From Opitutales bacterium (lineage in GTDB: Bacteria; Verrucomicrobiota; Verrucomicrobiia; Opitutales; Seribacteraceae), in the NCBI GenBank assembly GCA_029254745.1, contig JAQWWZ010000041.1, forward strand, positions 1 through 64,000: 64,000 bases of DNA, read 5' to 3'. Below the pieces are notes generated by a model that ran no database searches, was not told where the DNA came from, and saw only the letters and a list, made by a program, of their open reading frames with translations. This document shows, piece after piece, positions 8,142-17,671 of this stretch. Within the stretch, counting starts at the first letter, position 1, and the number at the start of each line of letters is the position of its first letter. A program made the position numbers and the translations under genes.

Positions 8142-10159
8142 TGAGGTTGATCCCAATCGGGTTCCAATTCTAGAAAGAGTGTGTGGATACCCCGCCGGAT
8201 AAAGAATAAAACCTGCTTTTTTTGGTCTGTAACCAATTCCATCATAATTTGTTTGAAGGCCTGAATGGAACCAATGGGCTTATCATCCACACGCAAAAGT
8301 AAGTCACCTTGGCGTAAACCAGCAAGGGCTCCCCATCCGGCTGGTTCCACATTTTCGACCATCAATCCTGATTGGTTTAAATCAAGGCGCCGGTTAACTC
8401 GATCTGCAAAGGATAAATCCCGTAAGGTAAACTCGAATGTCTCTTCTTCGTGCTTTGGAAGCTCATTGGGAGGATCCGGTTTTTTGGTCAGGTTGGCTCG
8501 CCATGATATAGGCTCTTTTCCTCTGAGCCCACTCAGTTCGATGACTGCGTCCGTTTTGTATTGCTTGATCATATTACCGAAAACTTCTGCATCCTCCACC
8601 CGGTGAGCCATAATGATTTGCCCATCCAGGCGGAAGATTAAGTCACCCGCCTGGATGCCTGCTTTTTGGGCAGGAGTTTTGGGATATACTTGAGCTACGC
8701 GAATCCCGCGGGTTGTGAGTGGTAATCCGAGTGCTGTGGATAATTCCCGGGTCATGACTTGCGTGGAAATACCAAGCCAAGGCTTCCAGGCCTGCACCGG
8801 TTGATTTTCCTCTGCTTCAGGACCAATCTTAACAACGGTTAAAAGCTTGGCTAAGTTTCTTTCAAAACTTACGAGGGTGGGAACAGGCTCAGCCTGACCA
8901 CGGGTAATTTTACGACTTACATCAAGAAGGTCGTGGATCGATCTTACAGGCTTGTCGTTTACGGATACGATAACATCACCGGGACTTAGGCTTGGCTTGG
9001 CACTGGCAGATGGACCTCCTCGGTTTGTGGAATGTACCTGAACTCCTCGTTTGTTTTCCCTCAGTGCTTCCAAGGATGACATCAGGGTGAAGTTTCGTAC
9101 CGTAATACCCCAACTTTTAACTTCAATTTCTTTGGCATAGGCAGGTTCCTTGGGAGCGGGAGTAATTTGCCATTTTACGGGCTTCCCCTTGCGAAAACCG
9201 TGTATCCAAAGTTTTTGATTTGCTGGTCGGGAATAGACCAGCTGATTAAAGACGGGGATATCTTCCGGTATACGGGCCGATACATTGGTACCAGCATACT
9301 TCGTGATAATGTCCCCTGCTTTAATCTCCGAAAGATCAGCAGGTGAGTCACTGATGACGCCGGCAACAAGTACACCTGAGAGGTTTTCTTCGATCATCGG
9401 TTGGCATTCTAAGCCAACCCAGGAACGAGAGACATATCCCTGTTTTTCCAATTCTTGTGCGACATTTTTTGCCAAGTTGGATGGAATAGCCCCCCCGAGG
9501 CTGCCGATACCCACTTCATTTATACCAATGATCTTTCCATTCTTGTCAACCAGAGGTCCTCCGCTATTTCCTGGGTAAATCACTGCATCATGACCAAGCC
9601 AACGAACAAGTTCTCCCACGTTTTCACCATCGAGCCGAAAAGAACGGCTACTTGCAGAAATCAAAGCGGTGTTGGAAATAATTCCTTTGGTCACTGATTG
9701 AGAAAGTCCGGCCGGGCTGCCCATAGCAAAGCACATATCCCCCACATTTACTTTGTCTGAGTTTCCAAAATCAGCTGTTTTTATAGGTGTAGCCTTTGGG
9801 TCTCTTTCATCTAGGCGTAAGCGAAGCAAGGCAAGGTCGGTCATGGCATCTGCCCCTAGTAAGTCTGCCATAACCTCTTCTCCATCCGAAAGACGACAGG
9901 TCAACCTCGATGCTTTTCCAGCCACATGATGATTGGTTAAAACTAATCCATTCTTGCTGATAATTACTCCACTTCCAGTCGACCGAGACTTCATCATTCT
10001 CCCCCCCGAACCTTGTTCGGACACTACTTCAATTCTAACAATTGCCTGATAAACATCTTTAATTTCCTTCCGGATGGATTCGGAAGAGGGTACTGCGGGT
10101 AGCAGGCATCCAAAACAGAGTGAAAAAGGAATTAGACACAAACGAAGTAGAAGAGACAT
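8138..10159 (-). CDS. Periplasmic HtrA/Do-like serine protease with four PDZ-like domains
   Basis: The product has 673 residues with an N-terminal signal. The S1C trypsin-like core keeps the full triad: His78 in LTNHHVA, Asp108 in MTDLALLRL and Ser199 in GNSGGPL. Four PDZ-like segments follow at about 240-340, 350-445, 460-565 and 585-670, with PDZ pockets such as 'AGIQAGDLIFRLDG' and 'AGLRQGDLLLRVDD'. DegP has two, so this is an extended family member. Such proteases degrade or refold damaged envelope proteins. The gene overlaps the start of a catalytically dead paralogue by 4 bp. It is divergent from the AI-2E transporter gene, with 114 bp between them. A Cys in the signal region (LCFGC) is not a good lipobox. 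Confidence 0.92.
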   Translation of the reverse strand: MSLLLRLCLIPFSLCFGCLLPAVPSSESIRKEIKDVYQAIVRIEVVSEQGSGGRMMKSRSTGSGVIISKNGLVLTNHHVAGKASRLTCRLSDGEEVMADLLGADAMTDLALLRLRLDERDPKATPIKTADFGNSDKVNVGDMCFAMGSPAGLSQSVTKGIISNTALISASSRSFRLDGENVGELVRWLGHDAVIYPGNSGGPLVDKNGKIIGINEVGIGSLGGAIPSNLAKNVAQELEKQGYVSRSWVGLECQPMIEENLSGVLVAGVISDSPADLSEIKAGDIITKYAGTNVSARIPEDIPVFNQLVYSRPANQKLWIHGFRKGKPVKWQITPAPKEPAYAKEIEVKSWGITVRNFTLMSSLEALRENKRGVQVHSTNRGGPSASAKPSLSPGDVIVSVNDKPVRSIHDLLDVSRKITRGQAEPVPTLVSFERNLAKLLTVVKIGPEAEENQPVQAWKPWLGISTQVMTRELSTALGLPLTTRGIRVAQVYPKTPAQKAGIQAGDLIFRLDGQIIMAHRVEDAEVFGNMIKQYKTDAVIELSGLRGKEPISWRANLTKKPDPPNELPKHEEETFEFTLRDLSFADRVNRRLDLNQSGLMVENVEPAGWGALAGLRQGDLLLRVDDKPIGSIQAFKQIMMELVTDQKKQVLFFIRRGIHTLFLELEPDWDQPQ

Positions 10160-10273
10160 GATAATTTAAGCGTTGCTGGTCCGAGGAATCGTTTTATTTT
10201 AACCCATAGAGGTTAGAAAGAAGCAGACTTCTTATTAAATATCAAATGGCAAGCAAACAAAAGGAGGGATTCA

Positions 10274-11647
10274 ATGAGTAGTAAAAATAAGACAGATATT
10301 TTGCTCGGTGAACGGCAACGCCAGTTCATCGCATTTGTTTTATGCTTTGCGGGTGTTCTCACCCTAGGCTGTTTAGTCGCGGTTGTGATATTTATTTTAA
10401 ACCAAGCATTTTCTTTATTTGCGGGAGTAATTTGGTCCCTCGCTCTTTCTGGGATGTTGGCCATTTTGCTTCGCCCATTAGTATCGTTGCTGGAGGTGAA
10501 GCTTGGACTGGGCCGAATCTTTGCAATCTTAGCCCTGTATTGCTTGGTGATCGCAAGTGCTGGTGGGGTAACTTGGTTTTTAGGTGCCAAAGTTTTACAA
10601 CAGTCCCAGGAGTTTATTGGAGATGCATCTGAATGGCCTGAGCGTTTAGAGGAAAAAGGGAAGCAACATTTGCCTCCCGATACATGGGATGCAGTGTCCG
10701 GGCACTTTTTGGCATTCAAAGATTATTGGCAGAATATGTTAGCTGTCGATGGAAGGGTTACAAAATTGGATCTCAGCCCTGGCCACAAGGAAATTTATCA
10801 TGCCCTCAATCCAGAAGAGCTCACAATTTTTCACAACCTTGATACCCTGGAGCGGGATGAGTTTTTCGAATTGAATCCCATGGAACGTCGAACCCAATAC
10901 TTGGTGCAAAAAAACTTGGAACGGAAAAACCAGTCGATGGAAATAATCGAAAAACAAAGTGAGCAAATTGCAGTCAAATCTGCAGAAGTTCTACAATCTG
11001 CCTGGGATGGTCTGCTCGGCGTATTTACCCAGATTACTTTTCTGGCAGTTATTCCTATCTATCTTTTTTATTTCCTGAGCTCTAACCGCAACCTGCTTGA
11101 CGATTTGGGGAAGGAACTCACCTTTTTTTCAGATTCAGTGCGTGAAGATGTGATTTTTTTAATTCGAGAATTTGTTGGGATCCTGGTGGCATTTTTTCGG
11201 GGCCAGTTGTTGATCGGGGTGTTGATGGGGATTGGTTATTCCATTGGGTTTAGTCTGAGTGGTTTAAAATTTGGGATTACTCTTGGCCTCCTGTTTGGAT
11301 TACTAAATATCGTACCTTACCTGGGATCCATTGTCGGGGTATGCGTGACTCTGCTGGTTGCCTATTTCCAACCCGATGGCATCGCAGAAAGTGGACAGTG
11401 GAATGTTTTATTTAGCTGTGCCGCTTCTTTTATCGTGGTGCAATTAATTGAGAGCTACTATCTGACACCTAAGATTATGGGGCAACAAACGGGGCTTCAT
11501 CCTGTAGTGGTGATTGTTTCCATATTCTTTTGGGGTACAGCCTTGGGGGGAATCCTTGGCATGATTTTTGGTATTCCTTTAACTGCATTTATCATCATCG
11601 CGTGGCGTTTGTTGCGAAGGAAATATTTCAGCGGCTCCCAGTGCTAG
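10274..11647 (+). CDS. AI-2E family (PerM-like) inner-membrane transporter
   Basis: The 457-residue protein has two N-terminal membrane segments, a soluble middle of about 140 residues, then further helices with the family hallmarks LLFGLLNIVPYLGSIVG, YYLTPKIMG and LGGILGMIFGIPLTA. The family was named for autoinducer-2 export, but members also move Na+/H+ or small organics, so the substrate here is unknown. The start is decided by an unusually strong SD, AAGGAGG at 10261-10267, 6 bp before the ATG. The soluble insert (about 115-235) is longer than in most relatives. The gene stands alone between divergent htrA and dnaE. Confidence 0.9.
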   Translation: MSSKNKTDILLGERQRQFIAFVLCFAGVLTLGCLVAVVIFILNQAFSLFAGVIWSLALSGMLAILLRPLVSLLEVKLGLGRIFAILALYCLVIASAGGVTWFLGAKVLQQSQEFIGDASEWPERLEEKGKQHLPPDTWDAVSGHFLAFKDYWQNMLAVDGRVTKLDLSPGHKEIYHALNPEELTIFHNLDTLERDEFFELNPMERRTQYLVQKNLERKNQSMEIIEKQSEQIAVKSAEVLQSAWDGLLGVFTQITFLAVIPIYLFYFLSSNRNLLDDLGKELTFFSDSVREDVIFLIREFVGILVAFFRGQLLIGVLMGIGYSIGFSLSGLKFGITLGLLFGLLNIVPYLGSIVGVCVTLLVAYFQPDGIAESGQWNVLFSCAASFIVVQLIESYYLTPKIMGQQTGLHPVVVIVSIFFWGTALGGILGMIFGIPLTAFIIIAWRLLRRKYFSGSQC

Positions 11648-11778
11648 GTCGGAAAAATTAAATATTCGCTTGGGTTGTATGATTGGTTTTTCTGCCCTCA
11701 TTTCTTTTGTGAGCAAGATTACCTTGAAAGGTGAGTCATATTTTTGGATGAATAGGATCTACCCACTCGATTATACCC

Positions 11779-14700
11779 ATGGCTACCAAAGATAAAGATT
11801 TCGTACACCTTCATGTTCATTCGGATTTCAGCTTATTGGATGGTTGCTGTCGAATGGACAGGTTAATGGATCGTGCGGTGGAGTTGGGCATGTCTGCCAT
11901 GGCTCTCACAGACCACGGTAATCTTTTTGGAACCATCTCTTTTATCAAACAAGCGGAAAAGCGTGGGATAAAACCGATTATTGGTTGCGAAGGATATATG
12001 GTTACAGACCATAAAAATGATGAGAAGCCAGGGCGTGAAAATCATAAATCTTATCACCTTGGTTTGTTAGCAAAAGATTATGAGGGCTACAGGAACTTGT
12101 CCAAAGTTGTTTCGGATGCCCATGTTGATGGCTTTTACTACCGCCCACGGACTGATTTGGAGACGCTTGCAGAATTTTCCAAAGGATTAATCGGGTTCAC
12201 AGGTTGTATGCAGGGCTGGATTCCTCAACTGATTCTAAAAGGCAAAGAGGGGGAGGCTGAGAAAGCCATGGGGCAGATGGTTGATATTTTTGGGAAAGAA
12301 AATTACTTTGTCGAACTTCACAATCATGGCATTGAAGAACAAGCTCAATTGGTGCCTGAACTATTGAAGTTGGCTAAGCAATTTGATCTCAAAGTAATTG
12401 CCTCCAATGATGTGCACTATGTGAAGGGGGAAGATTGGGCACCCCATGACGCCTTGCTTTGTATCCAAACTGGTTCCAAGCTTGATGACCCCAACCGAAT
12501 GCGATACGAAGCCCGTGAGTTCTATCTAAAATCGCGACAAGAAATGGAGGAACTTTTTAAAGAAGCTCCTGAGTCGATCATCAATACATTTGCGGTGGCT
12601 GAAATGTGTGATGTTAAGCTTCCTTTTGGTGAAAATAATTATCCCGTTTTTACTCTCCCTCCGGAAATTTCTACCACGGTCTCCGATAATGTAGAATATT
12701 TAAAAAACCAATGCATTGAAGGTATGCAGGAACGCTATGAATTGGGGTACCTTGCACCCAGTGATCGTGATGAGCATGCGGAGGGCAAAGATCATGAGCT
12801 TAGTGAGCGGATTGATTATGAATTGGGAGTGATCGCAAAAACCGGTTTTAATGATTACTTTTTAATCGTTGCTGACTTTATGCTTTGGGCAAGAGAGCAG
12901 GGTATACCGGTTGGTCCAGGTCGAGGTTCAGGGGCTGGTTGTCTCGTGGCTTATTTGCTTGGCATTACTGATGTTGATCCCCTTCGCTTTGGTCTCTTGT
13001 TTGAGAGATTTCTTAATCCTGAAAGAGTTTCACCACCTGACTTTGATATTGATTTTTGTATGCGTCGAAGAGGGGAAGTAATCGAATACGTCAGAGAAAA
13101 ATATGGCCGTGATTGTGTGGCCAATATCATAACTTTTGGAACATTTGGAGCCAAGATGGTGATGCGAGATGTCGCCAGAGTTCGTGACCTACCTTATGCC
13201 GAGGCAGATAAATTGGCCAAAATGGTACCAGATGACTTGAATATTTCCTTGGACGATGCCCTGGCCAAAAGTCCTGAGTTTAGAGCGGAATATGAGAATA
13301 ATCCCATTGCTACCCAAATTGTTGATACAGGGCGGGTAATTGAAGGAATGGTTCGAAATGTTGGAACCCATGCCGCGGGTGTAATTATTGCAGACCGTCC
13401 CCTCAAAGAGCTTGTACCCTTGACCACTCAAGATGGCGTGCTCACCACTCAATTCCCCAAAGATCCCGTGGAGGATTTAGGCCTGTTGAAAATGGACTTT
13501 TTAGGTTTGAAGACCTTGACTGTTATCGCTGAGGCCGAGATTCATATTCGAAAAAAAGAAGGATTGGAAGACTTTCGGGTGGCCACGCTACCCCTTGAGG
13601 ATGAGCTTACATTTAAGCTCTTGAATGAAGCACGCACGATTGGTGTTTTTCAGTTGGAGTCTGAAGGGATGCGCCGATTATGCAGGCAAATGACGATATC
13701 TAATGTGGATGAAATCATTGCCTTGATTGCCCTATACCGCCCAGGGCCTATGGATTGGATTCCAGATTACATCAAGGGAAAAGAAGATCCTTCCACCATA
13801 AAGTTTCCCCATCCATTGCTGGAAGATGTGTGTGCTGAGACTTACGGCGTTATGGTTTACCAAGAACAGGTGATGGAGGCGGCACGACGGATTGCCGGTT
13901 ACACCCTGGGAGGTGCTGATATCCTACGTCGTGCGATGGGCAAGAAAAAGCCTGAGGAGATGGCCAAGCAACGGGAGATTTTTGTCAAGGGGGCCAAGGA
14001 AACCAATAAAATCGAGTCCAAGAAAGCCAATGATATTTTTAATATTTTGGAAAAATTTGCTGGGTATGGCTTTAACAAATCCCACTCTGCGGCATATGGC
14101 ATAATTAGCTACCAGACTGCATTCTTAAAAGCGAATCACCCTGTAGATTTTATGGCAGGTGTCTTGGCTTGTGAACTTGGAAATTCAGACAAACTATCTC
14201 ATTTTATCGCAGAGTGCTCCGAGATGGGAATCGAAGTATTTGGACCAGATGTTAATGAATCCGGTGAGAACTTTACTCCACTCGATCCCAAGGGAGATGG
14301 CTTGGGTTCAATTCGTTTCGGGTTGGCCGCAGTCAAAGGTGTGGGGGATGTTGCCGGAAAAATAATAGTCGAAGAACGAGAGAAAAATGGATCGTATGAG
14401 GGTTTTATTGACTTGGTCGGTCGAGTAGATGGTAAGGCGGTAAACAAGAGGGTATTGGAATGCCTTATCAAAACTGGAGGATTTGATGCACTAGAAGGCA
14501 ATCGAGCGGCTTTGCTTGCTGATTTGGACCGGGCGATGGGCGAAGCTCAATTAAGAAGAAAGGACCGTGAGGCCGGCCAAGTAAACCTTTTTGATTTGAT
14601 GGGGGGGGGAGATGAGAATGGAAATGAGCCGGCTAATGATTTTTCGCCTGCAGCTAAACTTCCGGATGTACCCGAGATTGATGAGTTAGAGAAACTAAAG

Positions 14701-15375
14701 TTAGAAAAAGAATTACTGGGGTTCTTTTTGTCAGGTCATCCGGTTGATACACTTTGTGGCTTGGGCCCTCTTTTAGATACCATTAAAGCCGAGGATCTTG
14801 AAAACCTTGAAGGTAAAAGATCTTTCAGGTTATGTGGGGTGATTGCTGACTTGGAGCGCAGGTATACGAAGAAAGATGCACGTCCTTGGGCTCGCTTTAC
14901 TTTGATGACCAAAGAAAAAGATTTTTCTCTCCCCATGTTTACGGAAGCGTATGAACAATATGGGCCAAAATTAGAAGAAGGTATTATTGTCCTGGTCGAA
15001 GGTGTGGCATCTCACCGAGATGGGGAAACCCGAATGACCGTAACTTCCTCTTTGCCTCTGGATACCGCTCTTATAAATATTGTTGAGGAAGTGACATGGT
15101 TGCTCGATCCCGATGATGAAGAAACGGTACCTTTTTTGGAAGCCATTTTTGCTTTGGGAGATAAAGGCTTAGGTAAGACATTAGTACGCTTAGGCTTTGC
15201 CAAAGAAAATGAAACCGATGGCCTCGTCGTTGAAGCGGATGATCGTTTTACCATGAGATTAACCACTGAATTGTTTCGTGAATGGCGAATGAAGAAACCA
15301 GTTCGAGGTGCTCGGGTTACAATCAAACCTCCTGACCCTCCCCAGGAAAGAACTTATGGCAGACGATCGGGTTGA
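11779..15375 (+). CDS. dnaE: DNA polymerase III subunit alpha
   Basis: The product has 1198 residues, normal for DnaE1. It begins with a PHP domain ([15 protein letters not shown] at about 8-22), continues with the palm containing the catalytic aspartates ([15 protein letters not shown] near residue 420) and GRGSGAG upstream, then [11 protein letters not shown] in the finger region, a helix-hairpin-helix region and a C-terminal OB fold. This is the replicative polymerase that synthesises both strands in the holoenzyme with delta (holA, also in this window). The ATG follows a 131-bp gap after the transporter gene. No intein or frameshift is seen. Confidence 0.98.
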   Translation: MATKDKDFVHLHVHSDFSLLDGCCRMDRLMDRAVELGMSAMALTDHGNLFGTISFIKQAEKRGIKPIIGCEGYMVTDHKNDEKPGRENHKSYHLGLLAKDYEGYRNLSKVVSDAHVDGFYYRPRTDLETLAEFSKGLIGFTGCMQGWIPQLILKGKEGEAEKAMGQMVDIFGKENYFVELHNHGIEEQAQLVPELLKLAKQFDLKVIASNDVHYVKGEDWAPHDALLCIQTGSKLDDPNRMRYEAREFYLKSRQEMEELFKEAPESIINTFAVAEMCDVKLPFGENNYPVFTLPPEISTTVSDNVEYLKNQCIEGMQERYELGYLAPSDRDEHAEGKDHELSERIDYELGVIAKTGFNDYFLIVADFMLWAREQGIPVGPGRGSGAGCLVAYLLGITDVDPLRFGLLFERFLNPERVSPPDFDIDFCMRRRGEVIEYVREKYGRDCVANIITFGTFGAKMVMRDVARVRDLPYAEADKLAKMVPDDLNISLDDALAKSPEFRAEYENNPIATQIVDTGRVIEGMVRNVGTHAAGVIIADRPLKELVPLTTQDGVLTTQFPKDPVEDLGLLKMDFLGLKTLTVIAEAEIHIRKKEGLEDFRVATLPLEDELTFKLLNEARTIGVFQLESEGMRRLCRQMTISNVDEIIALIALYRPGPMDWIPDYIKGKEDPSTIKFPHPLLEDVCAETYGVMVYQEQVMEAARRIAGYTLGGADILRRAMGKKKPEEMAKQREIFVKGAKETNKIESKKANDIFNILEKFAGYGFNKSHSAAYGIISYQTAFLKANHPVDFMAGVLACELGNSDKLSHFIAECSEMGIEVFGPDVNESGENFTPLDPKGDGLGSIRFGLAAVKGVGDVAGKIIVEEREKNGSYEGFIDLVGRVDGKAVNKRVLECLIKTGGFDALEGNRAALLADLDRAMGEAQLRRKDREAGQVNLFDLMGGGDENGNEPANDFSPAAKLPDVPEIDELEKLKLEKELLGFFLSGHPVDTLCGLGPLLDTIKAEDLENLEGKRSFRLCGVIADLERRYTKKDARPWARFTLMTKEKDFSLPMFTEAYEQYGPKLEEGIIVLVEGVASHRDGETRMTVTSSLPLDTALINIVEEVTWLLDPDDEETVPFLEAIFALGDKGLGKTLVRLGFAKENETDGLVVEADDRFTMRLTTELFREWRMKKPVRGARVTIKPPDPPQERTYGRRSG

Positions 15376-15436
15376 ATTTTAATATTCTTACTTCCTTGAC
15401 CATCTGAATACTTTTGTTACTTTTGAACCTTTTATT

Positions 15437-15637
15437 ATGACTATCGAAATTAAATTACGTAAAGGTGAACCCATTGATCGTGCTATTCGTCGATTGAAAA
15501 AGCGCTTGGACCGAGAAGGTGTCATCCGTGATGTGAGAGCCAAAAGGTATTTTGAAAAGCCCTCTGATAAAAAGCGTATTGCCCGTAAAGTTGCGGCTTT
15601 TACCCAAATGTTACGCACCCGATACGAAAAAATGTAA
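15437..15637 (+). CDS. rpsU: 30S ribosomal protein S21
   Basis: The 66-residue basic protein begins MTIEIKLRKGEPIDRAIRRL and ends with a helical Lys/Arg tail, matching S21 in length and pattern (KKRLDREGVIRDVR, YFEKPSDKKR). S21 sits on the platform of the small subunit next to the 3' end of 16S rRNA and helps initiation. The gene is 61 bp after dnaE and is followed at once by a hairpin with a T-run, so it probably forms the end of a transcript. No SD is visible. The protein carries no anti-SD helper signature that I can judge. Confidence 0.97.
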   Translation: MTIEIKLRKGEPIDRAIRRLKKRLDREGVIRDVRAKRYFEKPSDKKRIARKVAAFTQMLRTRYEKM

Positions 15638-15640
15638 TTT

Positions 15641-15668
15641 CAGCAACCCTGTGTTGTTGGATTTTTTC
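15641..15668 (+). terminator. Rho-independent terminator after rpsU
   Basis: A 7-bp stem pairs CAGCAAC (15641-15647) with GTTGTTG (15653-15659), including one G-T pair, around a 5-nt loop. TTTTTT follows at 15662-15667. It begins 3 bp after the rpsU stop and separates rpsU from the cyclase/TIR module. Confidence 0.65.
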
Positions 15669-15706
15669 TCGTAAGTCTCACATTTGTTCTCTTAACTAAT
15701 TGGATC

Positions 15707-17665
15707 ATGTCCCAATTAGCCAAGAGGCAAACCCTCAGTCTTCGCCAGCAATGGCGTGTTTTTGATAAACAAAATGCTTCCTCCAAGGCCTATTCTGACC
15801 TGTCAGGCAGGATGATCCAAGTCGGGGAGTTTCTTCTGGCTCATGATGTAGCCAAAGATGGTCTAGGAAAGCACAAAAACGACCGGTTGCTTTCGCAAAA
15901 AGCAGCTCATGCACTTTGTAAAGCTGGCTCTCCCATGATGGCCACAAAAATTCTGGAAGGATTGGTCACTTCTGGAGTGAGAGATGTGGAAACCCAAAGC
16001 TTACTTGCAAGTGCTTACAAAGACCTTTGCGAGTATTCAAGCAATCCGGAAAACAAGTCGCACTATGCAGAGCTTGCTATTTACAGGTATAAAGAAGCTT
16101 TTGTTGCCCAGTTGGAAAAAGCTGAAAAAGGAAGCGATAACCTCGAAAGCCAATATTATCCCTGTATTAATGTGGCATTCATGCATTTTGTTTTGCACAA
16201 CCTGCCTAAGGCGCACAAATACGCAAATTTTGCACGAGAAATTTGTCGTACTCTCAGGCAACGAGGAGATGGGTCTTACTGGGTTCTTGCAACAGAAGCC
16301 GAGGCAAGTCTTCTTTTGGGAGAAATTAATGAAGCCATCACCACTTATTCCACCGCAGTGAATCTTGAGGATGCTCAACCCTCCCATATTGCCAGTACCC
16401 GGAAGCAAGCATTGCAAATTTCTTCTCTCTACCGTGATTCTTCCATACGCGAGCAAGTAAGTGAAGCCTTTCCGGTCTTAGGCATTGTAGCATGCTCTGG
16501 GCATGTGATTGATAATGCAGATGGTAATCGTCGGTTTCCTCCTGAAGCTGAAAAGATTGCCAAGCAAAGAATCGAAGAGAAGCTTGAGCAAATGGGGGCA
16601 AATTGTGGCTATAGTTCCGCCGCCTGCGGTACTGATATTTTATTTCTGGAGACCATGATTGAACGCGGAGGGGAGACTCATGTTTTTCTTCCTTTTGCCA
16701 AAGATGAATTTATAGAAACAAGCGTAAGAAGAGCAGGTGGTGATTGGGTGTCACGGCTGGAAAATGTTTTAGATCATGCAACCTCTGTGCACTATGTTAC
16801 CCATGAAGGGTATTACGGAGATGATTCTTTATTTTCCTTCTGTAATCAGGTCATGATTGGCTTTGCGGCAATGCGTGGTCGTGGTCTGGACGAAGATCCA
16901 CAACTTTTAGTTTTCTGGGATGGCAAACCCGGTTCGGTTGGCGGCACCGGAGAATTAGTAAAATCTTGGCAGTCTGCTTTTAATGAGCCTGTGGTTATTG
17001 ATGCAAATGAAGTGCTTACCGACCTGCCTAGCTTAAAGGCGGGGAGAGTTGTCGAATCACCGACTACTTCCGATTACTCGAAAGATGGATTCGGGGATGC
17101 GCTTCAACCCATCCGGTCGGTTAAAACAATGATTTTTGCAGATGCTGCAGGTTTCAGCCAAATAACAGAAGATTTAACCAGCCAATTTGTAGAAGCTTTT
17201 CATGGGGGAGTTTCTCAAATAATCGATAAACTTCCCCAACAGCCATCCTTTGTAAATACCTGGGGAGATAGTTTTTTCGCTGTTTTTGAGGATCTTGAAA
17301 GTGCTCTGAAGCTTGCCCTGGGTATGAGGGATTATTTTACAGATGGCAGGTGGTCTGAGTGGTTACCAAACGGAAATATGGATGTGCGGATTTCCATGCA
17401 TGCGGGACCGGCTTACGAAGAATTTGACCCGATTCTTAAAAAAAGAAACTTTTTTGGCAGCCATGTAAATCAAGCTGCCCGCATCGAGCCAATTGTACTG
17501 CCTGGCTCTGTGTTTGTTTCAGAGACAGTTGCTGCCCTAATTTCGTTTGGTTATGAAGAATATGATTTTGAATATGCGGGCAATATCGATTTGGCCAAGA
17601 ATTACGGGACATATCCAGTGTATATTCTTCAAAGAAAAGGTTATTCGGATAAATTAATTTCATAA
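15707..17665 (+). CDS. TPR + SLOG-like Rossmann + class III nucleotidyl cyclase
   Basis: The 652-residue protein is soluble. Residues about 30-245 are helical TPR-like repeats (AIYRYKEAFVAQL, ANFAREICRTLR, EINEAITTYSTAVNL) of the type annotated as TRAFs-binding. Residues about 256-430 look like a SLOG-type Rossmann domain (LGIVACSGHVID, then YSSAACGTDILFLE at 302-315). Residues about 471-640 form a class III cyclase with both metal aspartates: D479 in MIFADAAGFS and D521 in NTWGDSFFAVF. The transition-state pair N588/R592 lies in VNQAARIE. The canonical adenine-recognising Lys and Asp positions are N517 and N581, so the product base is uncertain. The TIR-FGE gene starts 6 bp downstream. The role is inferred to be making a nucleotide signal for the TIR partner. 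It sits between housekeeping genes. Confidence 0.88.
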   Translation: MSQLAKRQTLSLRQQWRVFDKQNASSKAYSDLSGRMIQVGEFLLAHDVAKDGLGKHKNDRLLSQKAAHALCKAGSPMMATKILEGLVTSGVRDVETQSLLASAYKDLCEYSSNPENKSHYAELAIYRYKEAFVAQLEKAEKGSDNLESQYYPCINVAFMHFVLHNLPKAHKYANFAREICRTLRQRGDGSYWVLATEAEASLLLGEINEAITTYSTAVNLEDAQPSHIASTRKQALQISSLYRDSSIREQVSEAFPVLGIVACSGHVIDNADGNRRFPPEAEKIAKQRIEEKLEQMGANCGYSSAACGTDILFLETMIERGGETHVFLPFAKDEFIETSVRRAGGDWVSRLENVLDHATSVHYVTHEGYYGDDSLFSFCNQVMIGFAAMRGRGLDEDPQLLVFWDGKPGSVGGTGELVKSWQSAFNEPVVIDANEVLTDLPSLKAGRVVESPTTSDYSKDGFGDALQPIRSVKTMIFADAAGFSQITEDLTSQFVEAFHGGVSQIIDKLPQQPSFVNTWGDSFFAVFEDLESALKLALGMRDYFTDGRWSEWLPNGNMDVRISMHAGPAYEEFDPILKKRNFFGSHVNQAARIEPIVLPGSVFVSETVAALISFGYEEYDFEYAGNIDLAKNYGTYPVYILQRKGYSDKLIS

Positions 17666-17671
17666 GTCTTT

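Noticed and set aside
10213-10719. A 168-codon open frame on minus over the AI-2E transporter start
   Set aside because: It overlaps a well-supported gene with a strong SD on the other strand and has no domain pattern.
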